Assembly: GCA_902774215.1 (NCBI GenBank)
Contig: CACYHU010000002.1
Location: forward strand, 1 to 61,445
DNA: 61,445 nt
Direction of reading: 5' to 3'
Source of the DNA: an uncultured Chloroflexota bacterium
GTDB taxonomy: Bacteria > Chloroflexota > Anaerolineae > Anaerolineales > Anaerolineaceae
In this document: positions 17,766 to 25,728 of the stretch, one piece after another
Layout of the letters: every line of letters starts with the position of its first letter
How positions within the stretch are numbered: position 1 is the first letter of the stretch
Position numbers and translations under genes: made by a program
Notes under the pieces: model-generated
Told to the model about the DNA's origin: nothing
Database searches by the model: none
Seen by the model: only the letters and a program-made list of their open reading frames with translations

Positions 17766-18711
17766 CGGCAGCCTCCAGCATTCTGAAACATTTGATCAGT
17801 GCACGCGGATCGTCCGTAATCACAAATGAAAAGTTCCGTTCAAGAAAATATCCTTTTCCGTATTTCTGGCGCTCGTGCAGGTAAGCTATGCCTTCATCCA
17901 GCCAGACGAAAAGCGCTTCCGCGCCTACTTTGTTGAACTGTTTGATTCCCCGGAAATTCATGGCGGTGGGCGGCTTTATGCCTGATTTCTTTATCAATTT
18001 CGCTGCGGAAACCGCCTGGTTGTCATGCTTGAGCCGGTCAATGATCGTATCCCAGTCAAGTTCTTCTGTGATTTCTTCATTGTCGTCGTTATAAGCTGTG
18101 ACCTGGATCCGGTCGGATGGTTTCTGACTTTCATTATTGACCAGAAGTTTCATCCACATTTCTTCCGCTGTGCTCAGGGATGTCAGTTTCTCATCCGCTG
18201 GAGGTGCAATCATCATATCTGAAACATCATTATCTCCAAAGTCAGGAAAAGAAATTAGCGGATTCTCTTCCTGATTTCCGCAGTATGTTCCGGATGATTC
18301 TTCTGTTTCTGTCTCTGGTTCCGGTATTGCTTCTGCAACAGCTGGCTGTTCTGCGAAGATAGTACAGCTTTCGGTGGATTCTGCGAATTCAATGGTCATT
18401 TCACACGGAGTGACTTCGTAAGCAACGCAGACGGTCCTGCAGGCAAGCGCATAATCCTGCTCTGTGTAATCAGCCGGAAGAAGCAACCCATTTGAAAGCC
18501 TGACAGATTTTCCCGGATAACCTCTGCTGCAAACAATTGTTTTCTCCGTTCCCGGAATAACAGCTCCGGATATTATCCGGCCTTCCCGGTCACTGGACGA
18601 GAACAGATCTTCAAGAAGTTCGTGAACCAGATCCATCCAGCATGAAACCCGATGTGTCCTTCTGTTGAGTGTAAAGGATTTTGGTGTTTGTTCAGTAAAA
18701 TACTTGTCCAT
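17758..18711 (-). CDS. Unknown protein between ViaA-like remnant and RelE-UvrD
   Basis: 317 residues, not recognised. Three parts are visible: an N-terminal segment (1-110) with GRIISGAVIPGTEKTIVCSR, an acidic Glu/Pro-rich linker (about 120-185), and a C-terminal helical domain (about 185-317) with WDTIIDRLKHDNQAVSAAKL and an FRGIKQFNKVGAEALFVWL core. No signal peptide. The ATG has AAGG ten bases upstream and lies inside the end of the upstream ORF, overlapping it by 139 bases; the stop overlaps the helicase start by eight. Such tight packing suggests joint function with the helicase, possibly as an adaptor (inference). Confidence 0.7.
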   Translation of the reverse strand: MDKYFTEQTPKSFTLNRRTHRVSCWMDLVHELLEDLFSSSDREGRIISGAVIPGTEKTIVCSRGYPGKSVRLSNGLLLPADYTEQDYALACRTVCVAYEVTPCEMTIEFAESTESCTIFAEQPAVAEAIPEPETETEESSGTYCGNQEENPLISFPDFGDNDVSDMMIAPPADEKLTSLSTAEEMWMKLLVNNESQKPSDRIQVTAYNDDNEEITEELDWDTIIDRLKHDNQAVSAAKLIKKSGIKPPTAMNFRGIKQFNKVGAEALFVWLDEGIAYLHERQKYGKGYFLERNFSFVITDDPRALIKCFRMLEAADE

Positions 18712-19565
18712 TCTGTTTTGAACCTTAGGGCAGATCCCTCAGGAGCCCCGAGACCGGTAAATTCCTCCGGAGCGATATCCTCGAGGTCCAGTTCCTTCCG
18801 CCGGTAATCGACAAGCTGCTCCCTCCCGTATACAGACTTCTTTTTCTCATCAGATACGATACGTTCCATAGTACCGATCAGTTCGATCATCCTGCGGAGC
18901 CTTTCGTTATTCCGCAGCAGTTCAGCAAGATACCGCATGTTCTCGACATCGGTCCTGGTCAACCTGCCGCCCTCGGGACTGAATCCCAGGTTCGAGAGCA
19001 TCTTTTTGCCGTCTCGCAGCTCTTTCCCGGTATTCTCCATGGCTGTTGCAGCTGCGTTTTCTATCTGAGCCTGATTCCTTCCCATGGACTGCTTTAGCGT
19101 CTCCAGGGCCTGTCTGGCCCTCTCAGCAGCCTCCCGTGCAGCAGGATCGGAAGGGTCTTTCTCCTGTGCCTCCTTTGCTTCCTGCGCAGCCTGCCTGTTT
19201 TCCTCCATATCCTTCTTCACATCTTCGGGAAGCCTTTCCAGCAGTTCCTTTGAGAATGCAGCTGTAGCCAGCATGGAAGCCATCCGGTCGGAATACACTT
19301 CATCCCGGAGGCTCAGATACTCGTCCATCTCCATCGCCCTGTGCAGCAGTACGCTCTCGGCTTCCAGTCCCTCCGGAGGAACCGGACTCAGTTCTGCCAG
19401 AGGATCATAGAGACCGTAGAAGGCCTGCTCCATCAGGCCCTCCGAATACCAGTCGCAGGTTCCGCGGGATTCTTCGATGACATCTTCGTCTTTAACCGAA
19501 TCCCATGCAGCCCGGTCGCTGTTCAGGAGGTTATCCCATACGGTAGGACTATAGAACCCCATCAC
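18573..19565 (-). CDS. ViaA-like partner of the MoxR ATPase, truncated before the VWA domain
   Basis: 330 residues following directly on a RavA-type ATPase (four-base ATGA overlap), the usual place of a VWA-domain partner. It has the helical N-terminal region of such proteins (SVLLHRAMEMDEYLSLRDEV, an Ala/Glu-rich coiled coil about 125-175, LSNLGFSPEGGRLTR, LDLEDIAPEEFTGLG), but just where the VWA domain with its DxSxS metal site should begin the frame turns into a 48-residue tail (from about FKTEWTSILL) that overlaps the next gene. The VWA domain is absent from all frames downstream, so it was deleted rather than frameshifted. Confidence 0.65.
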   Translation of the reverse strand: MMGFYSPTVWDNLLNSDRAAWDSVKDEDVIEESRGTCDWYSEGLMEQAFYGLYDPLAELSPVPPEGLEAESVLLHRAMEMDEYLSLRDEVYSDRMASMLATAAFSKELLERLPEDVKKDMEENRQAAQEAKEAQEKDPSDPAAREAAERARQALETLKQSMGRNQAQIENAAATAMENTGKELRDGKKMLSNLGFSPEGGRLTRTDVENMRYLAELLRNNERLRRMIELIGTMERIVSDEKKKSVYGREQLVDYRRKELDLEDIAPEEFTGLGAPEGSALRFKTEWTSILLNKHQNPLHSTEGHIGFHAGWIWFTNFLKICSRPVTGKAG

Positions 19566-20845
19566 TGCTCCTTTTTCACGTTTTTCGCCGCGTTCGAATA
19601 GATCTCGCCCTGCAGCGCTTTGGCCTTCAGGATTTCCTCTTCAACGGTTCTGGCGTATTTCGGGCTTGAGACATTCCGCTTCAGTTCCTCCATCGCCTTT
19701 TCGATCATCCCGTATGCTTTGGCGGCCTTGGACAGATCATATTTTGCGGACGCGTTCCGAATGCATTCCATATCCGCCCGGAACTTCCGTATCACCGCCT
19801 TCTCCGATTTGCTTGAAAGCGTGACGATCTCGGACACCACAGACCTCTGTTCCGGTTCAACCCAGAGAATGTTCGCACCTGCACTGAGCGATTCGTTGTA
19901 CTGGTCCGTATCGTTCATGTCCAGTGGGCGGCCTTCGGGCCATGACAACAGGTATTCCGCGATGACCGCCCTGGACCAGATCTCACGGCGGCGCGGACTC
20001 GGCCGTATGCCGTTATCCAGAAGCTTCCTGGTGATTGAGGCCATAGTCCTGTAGATATCATCCGGCATCTGCTTGGACATATAGTCGATGTATGCCTGTA
20101 GAAGGAGAATTTCTTCAGGATCCATCCTGGTTGTGATATTTGCACGTCCGCCTTTAGCCCTGAACATCTCGAAGATCTCAGACTCATCTTCGGAATACTG
20201 AAGTTCAAGACGGTATCCGAACCGGTCCCATGTGGCTGAATTCGCATTGGCGTTCACCAGTTCGTTGGAGGCCGATATTACGCCCAGCAGAGGCACGTTG
20301 ATCCTTCTGTGCGCAAGCGAGATGGTATGCTCCTCAATGATTTCGAGGCAGTTGTTCTGTATTGTAGAGCTGCCTTTGTAGAACTCATCCAGGAGAGCGT
20401 ATGAACAGGTCGCTATTCCGGCCCATTCACGTTCATACAGTCCCTGGTTTATCTTCTCGACGCTCAAAGGACCATACAGGTCGCTCATGCTCATATCCGG
20501 CGTGAAGTTCTTCTTGAAGAACCGGCTTCCTCCACCGAATGAATCACCGATCAGCCCGGCAAGCGTCGATTTCGCAGCTCCGGGTTTGGACAGCAGGAAC
20601 ACATTATCACCCGAAAGAAGGCCAAGCAGCGCGACATGCACAGCTTCTTCCATTCCTATCAGGCAGCGGTTGAGTTCTGCTTCAAGAGAAATGAATTTTC
20701 CTACTGCGGTGCAGATATCCACCGATTGTCCGGGAACTGCGGCATTGTACAACCCGGCACGTTTTCTCGCGTAATATTCGACAGGTTCGGCATTTACCGA
20801 ACCGGCAGGGGCCAGAGTCTGACCGTTTACAACAATATTCTTCAT
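19562..20845 (-). CDS. MoxR/RavA-type AAA+ ATPase
   Basis: 427 residues. Walker A SKPGAAKST (86-94, variant of GPPGTAKS), Walker B ALLDEFYKG (150-158), sensor 1 LGVISASNEL and the arginine region RFGYRLELQY are in the RavA-subfamily order. MoxR ATPases act as chaperone-like motors together with a VWA partner. Start at ATG 20845, with AAGGAG seven bases before it; the frame opens further upstream at 20914, but that part lies in the terminator-bearing leader. First gene of the five-gene operon. The partner gene has lost its VWA domain, so what this motor acts on is unclear. Confidence 0.88.
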   Translation of the reverse strand: MKNIVVNGQTLAPAGSVNAEPVEYYARKRAGLYNAAVPGQSVDICTAVGKFISLEAELNRCLIGMEEAVHVALLGLLSGDNVFLLSKPGAAKSTLAGLIGDSFGGGSRFFKKNFTPDMSMSDLYGPLSVEKINQGLYEREWAGIATCSYALLDEFYKGSSTIQNNCLEIIEEHTISLAHRRINVPLLGVISASNELVNANANSATWDRFGYRLELQYSEDESEIFEMFRAKGGRANITTRMDPEEILLLQAYIDYMSKQMPDDIYRTMASITRKLLDNGIRPSPRRREIWSRAVIAEYLLSWPEGRPLDMNDTDQYNESLSAGANILWVEPEQRSVVSEIVTLSSKSEKAVIRKFRADMECIRNASAKYDLSKAAKAYGMIEKAMEELKRNVSSPKYARTVEEEILKAKALQGEIYSNAAKNVKKEQ

Positions 20846-20851
20846 GGTATT

Positions 20852-20889
20852 CTCCTTGGATAAAAAAAAAGCACCCCTGATGGGATGCT
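20852..20889 (-). promoter_or_regulatory. Terminator/attenuator directly before the RavA ribosome site
   Basis: On the minus strand AGCATCCC-ATCA-GGGGTGCT (one G:T pair) is followed by nine T residues, then five bases, then AAGGAG and the RavA start. A terminator directly ahead of the first ribosome site is the layout of transcription attenuation. Confidence 0.6.
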
Positions 20890-21299
20890 CGCTGGGAATA
20901 GGGCGGCCGGACATCCGGCCGTCCTGAACAGTTTGCAGCCGGATGATGATCCGGCTTTCAGCGGTATATGTTTTTGGTTAAATGCACCTCCAGACAATCA
21001 AAAGAAGGATCAGCGGTTTTGGTCAGAACGATATGCCGACAGAAGAAACCTGCTAAGCCTGAAAACCTCGCGCGGAAACAGTATTTCAGCAATTTCCGGA
21101 AACAGGCATGAACTGCCACCGCGGCACGCGGTATCTCGGAAAAAATGTATTCAGCTGTAACGAAACAATAATTATCGTTATTATTATTGTCTGTTTTTTG
21201 TTCTGAAAAAGGGACCAATTTTATGAGTTCGTGAGATACCCATTAATTTTACACATGCCGCTGGCAATTGTTCAGTCTGTATATCCTTTTTGTCCTGTT
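20890..21299 (-). other. Gene-free leader region upstream of the RavA operon
   Basis: About 400 bases with no convincing gene. It contains GC-rich perfect hairpins at 20905-20920 (GGCCGGA/TCCGGCC) and 20937-20956 (AGCCGGAT/ATCCGGCT), which could pair alternatively with the attenuator, and an AT-rich inverted repeat ACAATAAT-10-ATTATTGT at 21165-21190 that looks like an operator. An 86-codon minus ORF (20958-21218) overlaps but lacks a ribosome site and protein-like composition. Confidence 0.45.
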
Positions 21300-21941
21300 T
21301 CATCCGCACAGCCTTATCCCGAGGTGCCTTTTCATGCTGAGAAACATCAGTTCGGAAAGCAGATATATGCCTCCGCTTTCAAAAGCACTTTCATATTTAC
21401 AGACATCCGTGAACCTGGACGGAAGCCTCCTCCGCTGAAAATGCGTCAGAACAGTCTGAGCATGAATGCAAAAATCCGTAAATCTGATTTTCCTTATTGC
21501 CCGAAGAGTATACATCAGGGAGTACATGTTTTCCGTCTTCGGCAGACCGATCTTCGATTTGTTCCATGGATCCGCCATCCCGGCCAGAAGTTTCAAGGCT
21601 TCTTCGGGCTTGAAAACATCGAATGCGGTGCTGATCAGGAATCTTCGGAAAATCTGCTCCGATTTACCGGAATCGGATGCCGGCTCATATGCAAAAGCGA
21701 ATTCCGGAAATTTTCCGCTGAGCGGAAGAGGCTTTTCGCCTGTCCATTTTAAAAGTATATTTACATTTATTTCACCGGTAAATGCAGATATGAGCCTGAC
21801 TGCGTCTGAGATCATGAGGAATTGAAAAGAGCCGTGTTTATATTTGCTATATCTGGAAGGACTGATTTGCGTAATCTCACAAAAGTCCTGCACGGACATT
21901 TTTTTATGCACTCTGAAGGATTCTATAGATTCAAATATCAT
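21300..21941 (-). CDS. Putative XRE-type regulator
   Basis: About 213 residues. The N-terminal 50 residues form a helix-turn-helix (HKKMSVQDFCEITQISPSRY, then SKYKHGSFQFLMISDAVRLI). A second, similar helical block near the C-terminus (RKIRFTDFCIHAQTVLTHFQ) may be another DNA-binding unit. The frame opens with TTG at 21962; the ATG at 21941 is preferred, though neither has a good ribosome site. It stands alone, 450 bases upstream of the RavA operon on the same strand, so it is a candidate regulator of that operon (inference). Confidence 0.6.
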   Translation of the reverse strand: MIFESIESFRVHKKMSVQDFCEITQISPSRYSKYKHGSFQFLMISDAVRLISAFTGEINVNILLKWTGEKPLPLSGKFPEFAFAYEPASDSGKSEQIFRRFLISTAFDVFKPEEALKLLAGMADPWNKSKIGLPKTENMYSLMYTLRAIRKIRFTDFCIHAQTVLTHFQRRRLPSRFTDVCKYESAFESGGIYLLSELMFLSMKRHLGIRLCG

Positions 21942-22084
21942 GTTTCGGAACCGGATTTTCAAATAGTGTACTTTTTCCGGCCAATTCTACAAATCCGAAA
22001 CTTTACGCAGAAATATCAGGAAACTTCTCCTGTCATTTACGAGTAAAAAAAGCGTCAAATTGGTTCAGGTCATATGGTTTTAAA

Positions 22085-22113
22085 TAAAAAGCGCCTGTTT
22101 GAAAACAGACGCT
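22085..22113 (-). terminator. Terminator downstream of the secreted protein gene
   Basis: Minus strand: AGCGTCTGTTT-TC-AAACAGGCGCT stem with one mismatch, then TTTTTATTT. It lies about 95 bases beyond the stop at 22207. Confidence 0.75.
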
Positions 22114-22206
22114 CATCGGATTACCATATAGTACAAGATCTTTACAGAGTATTTCAGACTTCCCGTATATTCGAAATTGAATCTTATAATTGCGGGAATT
22201 CACTCC

Positions 22207-22803
22207 TCACTGCAGCAAAAACCTTGCATCGAATATGTCTGCAGAAATTGAATATTCAGTGACGTTCTGCACTTTTGCTTTGTTGAATCTGCTTACAACA
22301 ACATTTTTACCAAAAAGCCAGTAGGAAAAATGTATCTGTGATTTATATGTCTTGTAAAGCGCTTTGACAATATCTTCCCATTCGCTCTCCGAAACATACA
22401 GCCCGTCATAAGAAACATAGTTTGCGTAAGAAAGATCAACAGCATTCGTCAGTTCCGTATATGCTTCTTCCAGCTTCGTCATTTCAACGCTTTCTTTTGT
22501 CCTGCATGCTCCGTTCATTCCTTCAGGCAGCCCGTTTTCGGAAAAGCTGAAAGTAATGCTGCAGTCATACACGGACTCAACGGGGTATTCCTGCTTACAG
22601 GAAAGCTTGCCTGCCTCATTATCCGAACCGGACCATTCGCATTCATACCCGGAATACGACTGCTGAATCCAGGCACACGCATTGTCAATGGAATCAAGAG
22701 AAAGAATATATTCGATATCCTCGATCCAGCTGCGATAAGCATCGTCCGCGTAGACAGGGAAAACTGAACACAAAAAGAAAATTACAAACAGAAATCTCCG
22801 CAT
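22207..22803 (-). CDS. Secreted hypothetical protein
   Basis: 198 residues with a clear signal peptide (MRRFLFVIFFLCSVFPVYA, cleavage probably after YA). The mature part is acidic, has five or more Cys residues (NACAWIQ, YECEWSG, LSCKQEY, YDCSITF, GACRTKE) suggesting disulfides, and ends ADIFDARFLLQ. No family recognised. Start at 22803 with AAGGAG five bases upstream; the longer frame to 22890 runs into the IS element. Its promoter abuts the IS insertion, so expression could be altered. Confidence 0.7.
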   Translation of the reverse strand: MRRFLFVIFFLCSVFPVYADDAYRSWIEDIEYILSLDSIDNACAWIQQSYSGYECEWSGSDNEAGKLSCKQEYPVESVYDCSITFSFSENGLPEGMNGACRTKESVEMTKLEEAYTELTNAVDLSYANYVSYDGLYVSESEWEDIVKALYKTYKSQIHFSYWLFGKNVVVSRFNKAKVQNVTEYSISADIFDARFLLQ

Positions 22804-22827
22804 ATTAACTCCTTGCTTTCTCCCTGT

Positions 22828-22856
22828 ATTATAGCTGGAAAAACCAGAAAGAATTA
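22828..22856 (-). promoter_or_regulatory. Promoter of the secreted protein gene, next to the IS
   Basis: Minus strand TATAAT at 22828-22833; with a 17-base spacer the -35 hexamer (TAATTC) falls inside the target-site duplication of the IS element. Confidence 0.5.
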
Positions 22857-22858
22857 TG
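22851..22858 (+). repeat. Target-site duplication, left copy
   Basis: GAATTATG directly abuts the left end of the IS element; the identical octamer follows its right end. Confidence 0.8.
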
Positions 22859-22890
22859 GAGCTCACTGAAAAAGTGAGGTAAAAAAACAA

Positions 22891-22932
22891 ACAAAAATAA
22901 GATGGGAGAAAGAATTCCCATCTTATTTTTGT
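22891..22932. terminator. Inward-protecting terminator at IS left end
   Basis: A 17-bp perfect inverted repeat (ACAAAAATAAGATGGGA and complement) with an eight-base loop; T-rich on the distal side. It would stop outside transcription from entering the transposase gene. Confidence 0.75.
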
Positions 22933-22997
22933 TAAGGAATCAGAAATATACTCGTAAAAACGGCGAATAAATTATAATTATTTATAAAGGAAGCGCC

Positions 22998-24461
22998 ATG
23001 ATAACGAGACAAACTGAACTCAAAATGAGTAAGTATATGGAACTGTATGATATCTTGGTTCCAAAAGATAATAAACTTCGGCAGATCAAAGAGATCATAG
23101 ACTTCGAATTCATTTATGATGAAGTCAAAAACAAGTATTGTCCGGACAATGGAAGAAATGCAATAGACCCGATATTGTTGTTCAAATATTTGTTATTAAA
23201 AGTAATAGACGGAATGTCAGATATAGGAGTAGTGGAACGGTCCAGATATGATTTATCATATAAGTATTTTCTGGATATGGCTCTGGAAGAAACAGAAATG
23301 ATAGATCCCAGCACATTGACAAAATTCCGAAGATTACGTTTGAAAGACAGTAATCTATTGGACTTATTAATCGGAGAAACGGTAAAAATAGCCAGGGAGA
23401 AAGGTCTCATAAAGAGCAGGAACATCATTGTAGATTCGACTCACACAGCATCCAAATATAATCCGAGAAAACCGATAGAAGTACTAAAACAAAGCACAAA
23501 GAAACTTCGAAAAGATATATATAGATTTGATGAAGAAATAAAAAAGGCGTTTCCAGAAAAACCAATCGTAGATGACCTTGAAACGGAAATCGAATATACT
23601 ACCGAATTAATCAATATCATTGAGAAGCAAGAGGCAATATCGGAAATTCCGAGTGTTGTGGAGAATATTCGTGTCGTAAAAGAAGTATTGGAAGATATCA
23701 GCGAAGCAAAAACATTTTCACTGGATCAGGATGCCAAGACCGGTCATAAGACGAGTGACACATCCTTTTTCGGATATAAAACACACATCGCAATGACAGA
23801 AGATCGAATCATCACTTCCGCTATAATAACATCCGGAGAAAAACCGGATGGAAAGGAGTTGGTGTCTCTCATTGAAAAAACAAAAGCCGCGGGCATTGAA
23901 GTAGAAGCAGTTATTGGGGATACCGCATATTCTGAGAAGCCTAATCTGGAATACGGCAAAGAACAAAATATCGAAATCATTTCCAGGTTACACCCGGTTA
24001 TTATGTCCGGTTTTCGAAAAGATGACAATGGTTTTTATTTTAATAAAGATGCTGGTTTGTATGTCTGTCCTCAGGGACACATGGCTATTAGAGTAAGTCA
24101 TTGTGTTTATAAAAAACATCCTGAAAAAACCAAAATTACAACATATTTCTTTGATGTTGAAAAATGTAAATTCTGTCCAATGAGAAACGGCTGTTATAAA
24201 GAAGGTGCTGCAACCAAGTCATTTACAGTTTCTCACACGCATTCAACCCACTTGAAGCAACAGGAATTTATGGAAACAGAGCATTTCAAAACTCTGGCTA
24301 AAAACCGTTATATGATCGAAGCAAAAAACGCCGAATTAAAAAACAGCTACGGTTATGATACTGCCAATTCCACTGGTATTTCCGGGATGCAGCTGCAAGG
24401 CGCAATGACGATATTTGCGGCAAACCTTAAGCGTATTGTATCTCTTTCCAATAATTTATGA
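22998..24461 (+). CDS. IS1182-family transposase
   Basis: 487 residues, full length for the family. The N-terminal DUF772-type block (NAIDPILLFKYLLLKVIDGM), the catalytic Asp strand IIVDSTHTASKY, the second Asp GDTAYSEKPNLEYGKE, a Cys-rich insert (CPQGHMAI, CKFCPMRNGCYKEG) and the C-terminal Glu region (RYMIEAKNAELKNSYGYD) are all present, so it is likely active. AAGGAAG precedes the ATG. Catalyses cut-and-paste movement of the element. Confidence 0.95.
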   Translation: MITRQTELKMSKYMELYDILVPKDNKLRQIKEIIDFEFIYDEVKNKYCPDNGRNAIDPILLFKYLLLKVIDGMSDIGVVERSRYDLSYKYFLDMALEETEMIDPSTLTKFRRLRLKDSNLLDLLIGETVKIAREKGLIKSRNIIVDSTHTASKYNPRKPIEVLKQSTKKLRKDIYRFDEEIKKAFPEKPIVDDLETEIEYTTELINIIEKQEAISEIPSVVENIRVVKEVLEDISEAKTFSLDQDAKTGHKTSDTSFFGYKTHIAMTEDRIITSAIITSGEKPDGKELVSLIEKTKAAGIEVEAVIGDTAYSEKPNLEYGKEQNIEIISRLHPVIMSGFRKDDNGFYFNKDAGLYVCPQGHMAIRVSHCVYKKHPEKTKITTYFFDVEKCKFCPMRNGCYKEGAATKSFTVSHTHSTHLKQQEFMETEHFKTLAKNRYMIEAKNAELKNSYGYDTANSTGISGMQLQGAMTIFAANLKRIVSLSNNL

Positions 24462-24514
24462 AAATTTTCTAAGAAATACGGCTGTTTTTCTACGTATTTA
24501 TTCATGAAAATTAA

Positions 24515-24560
24515 AAAATGAGCCCATTTTTTCTAAAATGAAGCTCATTTTCTAATTTTT
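24515..24560. terminator. Terminator at IS right end
   Basis: AAAATGAGC pairs with GCTCATTTT around a 19-base interval, then CTAATTTTTTATTT. It closes the transposase transcript. Confidence 0.65.
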
Positions 24561-24593
24561 TATTTGAAATCTTTAGACTTCTTCAGTGGCCTC

Positions 24594-24601
24594 GAATTAT
24601 G
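24594..24601 (+). repeat. Target-site duplication, right copy
   Basis: GAATTATG, identical to 22851-22858. Confidence 0.8.
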
Positions 24602-24732
24602 TTCTGTTTTTTCCGGTGTATGCTTTCGGCATCGTACAAACGACATAATTATCGCTCGGATCCGAAGTGATCTTTATCTAATCCGGAGGATAATCCGTAA
24701 AAATTACAATGTCAACAGAGCTGGAATCACGA

Positions 24733-24763
24733 GCAGCCGTCAGTCTAGACGGCTGCCCTTTTT
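24733..24763 (+). terminator. Plus-strand terminator with no gene upstream
   Basis: GCAGCCGTC-6-GACGGCTGC stem followed by CCTTTTT. The poly-T lies on the plus strand, whereas the genes to its right are on the minus strand. Between the IS end (24593) and this site no coding frame is convincing, so it may end a small RNA. Confidence 0.75.
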
Positions 24764-24810
24764 GTGTGTATTTTTTGACAGTTGAGATCGAATACAATTG
24801 CAACAAAGAG

Positions 24811-25728
24811 TCAGTTTTTTGCGTTCAGAACGATTGTTTCTGCGTCAATACCATATTCATGCATCAGCTCAGCAGGAGTTCCGGATTGTCCGAATCTATC
24901 CTGAGCCCCAAGCTTTTTGAAAGAAAAACCGCCCTTGCCGCAGATAGATGCCGCGACTGCATCCCCCAGCCCGCCGATGACCGAATGATCCTCGACAGTT
25001 AAGATTTTTCTGCATTTGGCCGCGTATTTATGGACAGTTTGTTCATCCAGAGGCTTGATGGTATGCATATTAATTACAGCCGTTGAAATCCCCTCAGATT
25101 CGAGCTGTTCTGCAGCTTTTATACATTCATCCACAACCACCCCGCAGCAAATCAGTGCCACTTCATTACCATCTTTCAATACAGCAGCTTTGCCAACTTC
25201 AAAAGGATGATCAGGCAAAATATTTGTTTCAGTTCTGGCTAAACGGATGTATACGGGACCATTGATTTCAATTGCCGCATCCATAGCCTTACGTGTTTCA
25301 CCTTCATCTGCAGGAACTATTACAGTCATTCCTGGAATAACCCGCATCAGGGCAATATCCTCAATTGACTGATGGCTGCCGCCGTCCGCGCCGGTGGATA
25401 TTCCGGCATGAGTACAGGCCAGTTTCACATTGAATTTTGAATAAGCGACTCCGTTACGAAGCTGTTCATAGGCTCTGCCGGTACCGAAAACAGCGAAAGT
25501 GCTGACAAATGGTATAAGTCCCATTGTACTTAAGCCGGCAGCCATATCGACCATATTCGCCTCAGCAATACCGCAATCAAAGAAACGATCCGGATATGCC
25601 TTTTTGAAAAGCTTTGTGAAAGTCGCATCAGCAAGATCCCCGTCCATTACGATAATGTTCGAATTTCCGGCACCCAATTCGACAAGATAGTCGCCATAAG
25701 CCCGTCTTGTTGCCTTTTTCGCGTTCAT
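24811..25728 (-). CDS. Transketolase, C-terminal subunit
   Basis: 305 residues covering the pyrimidine-binding and C-terminal domains of a split transketolase: DGDLADATFTKLFKKAYPDR, FDCGIAEANMVDMAAGLS (with the catalytic Glu that activates thiamine diphosphate), THAGISTGADGGSHQSIEDI, and the terminal domain ending QSGTPAELMHEYGI. With the neighbouring N-terminal subunit it would transfer two-carbon ketol units between sugars. Its ATG overlaps the stop of the N-subunit gene by four bases (ATGA), so translation is coupled. Confidence 0.93.
   Translation of the reverse strand: MNAKKATRRAYGDYLVELGAGNSNIIVMDGDLADATFTKLFKKAYPDRFFDCGIAEANMVDMAAGLSTMGLIPFVSTFAVFGTGRAYEQLRNGVAYSKFNVKLACTHAGISTGADGGSHQSIEDIALMRVIPGMTVIVPADEGETRKAMDAAIEINGPVYIRLARTETNILPDHPFEVGKAAVLKDGNEVALICCGVVVDECIKAAEQLESEGISTAVINMHTIKPLDEQTVHKYAAKCRKILTVEDHSVIGGLGDAVAASICGKGGFSFKKLGAQDRFGQSGTPAELMHEYGIDAETIVLNAKN

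Larger units (their letters stand above)
22859..24593 (+). mobile_element. IS1182-family insertion sequence, apparently intact
   Basis: The 1735-bp element has 17-bp imperfect terminal inverted repeats (GAGCTCACTGAAAAAGT left; GAGGCCACTGAAGAAGT on the reverse strand at the right), an 8-bp target duplication GAATTATG, one full-length transposase gene, and a strong terminator-like hairpin just inside each end. The base composition is more AT-rich than the surrounding genes. Confidence 0.85.

Noticed and set aside
20958-21218. 86-codon minus ORF in the RavA leader
   Set aside because: Low-complexity Asn-rich start, no ribosome site, and it crosses the structured region.
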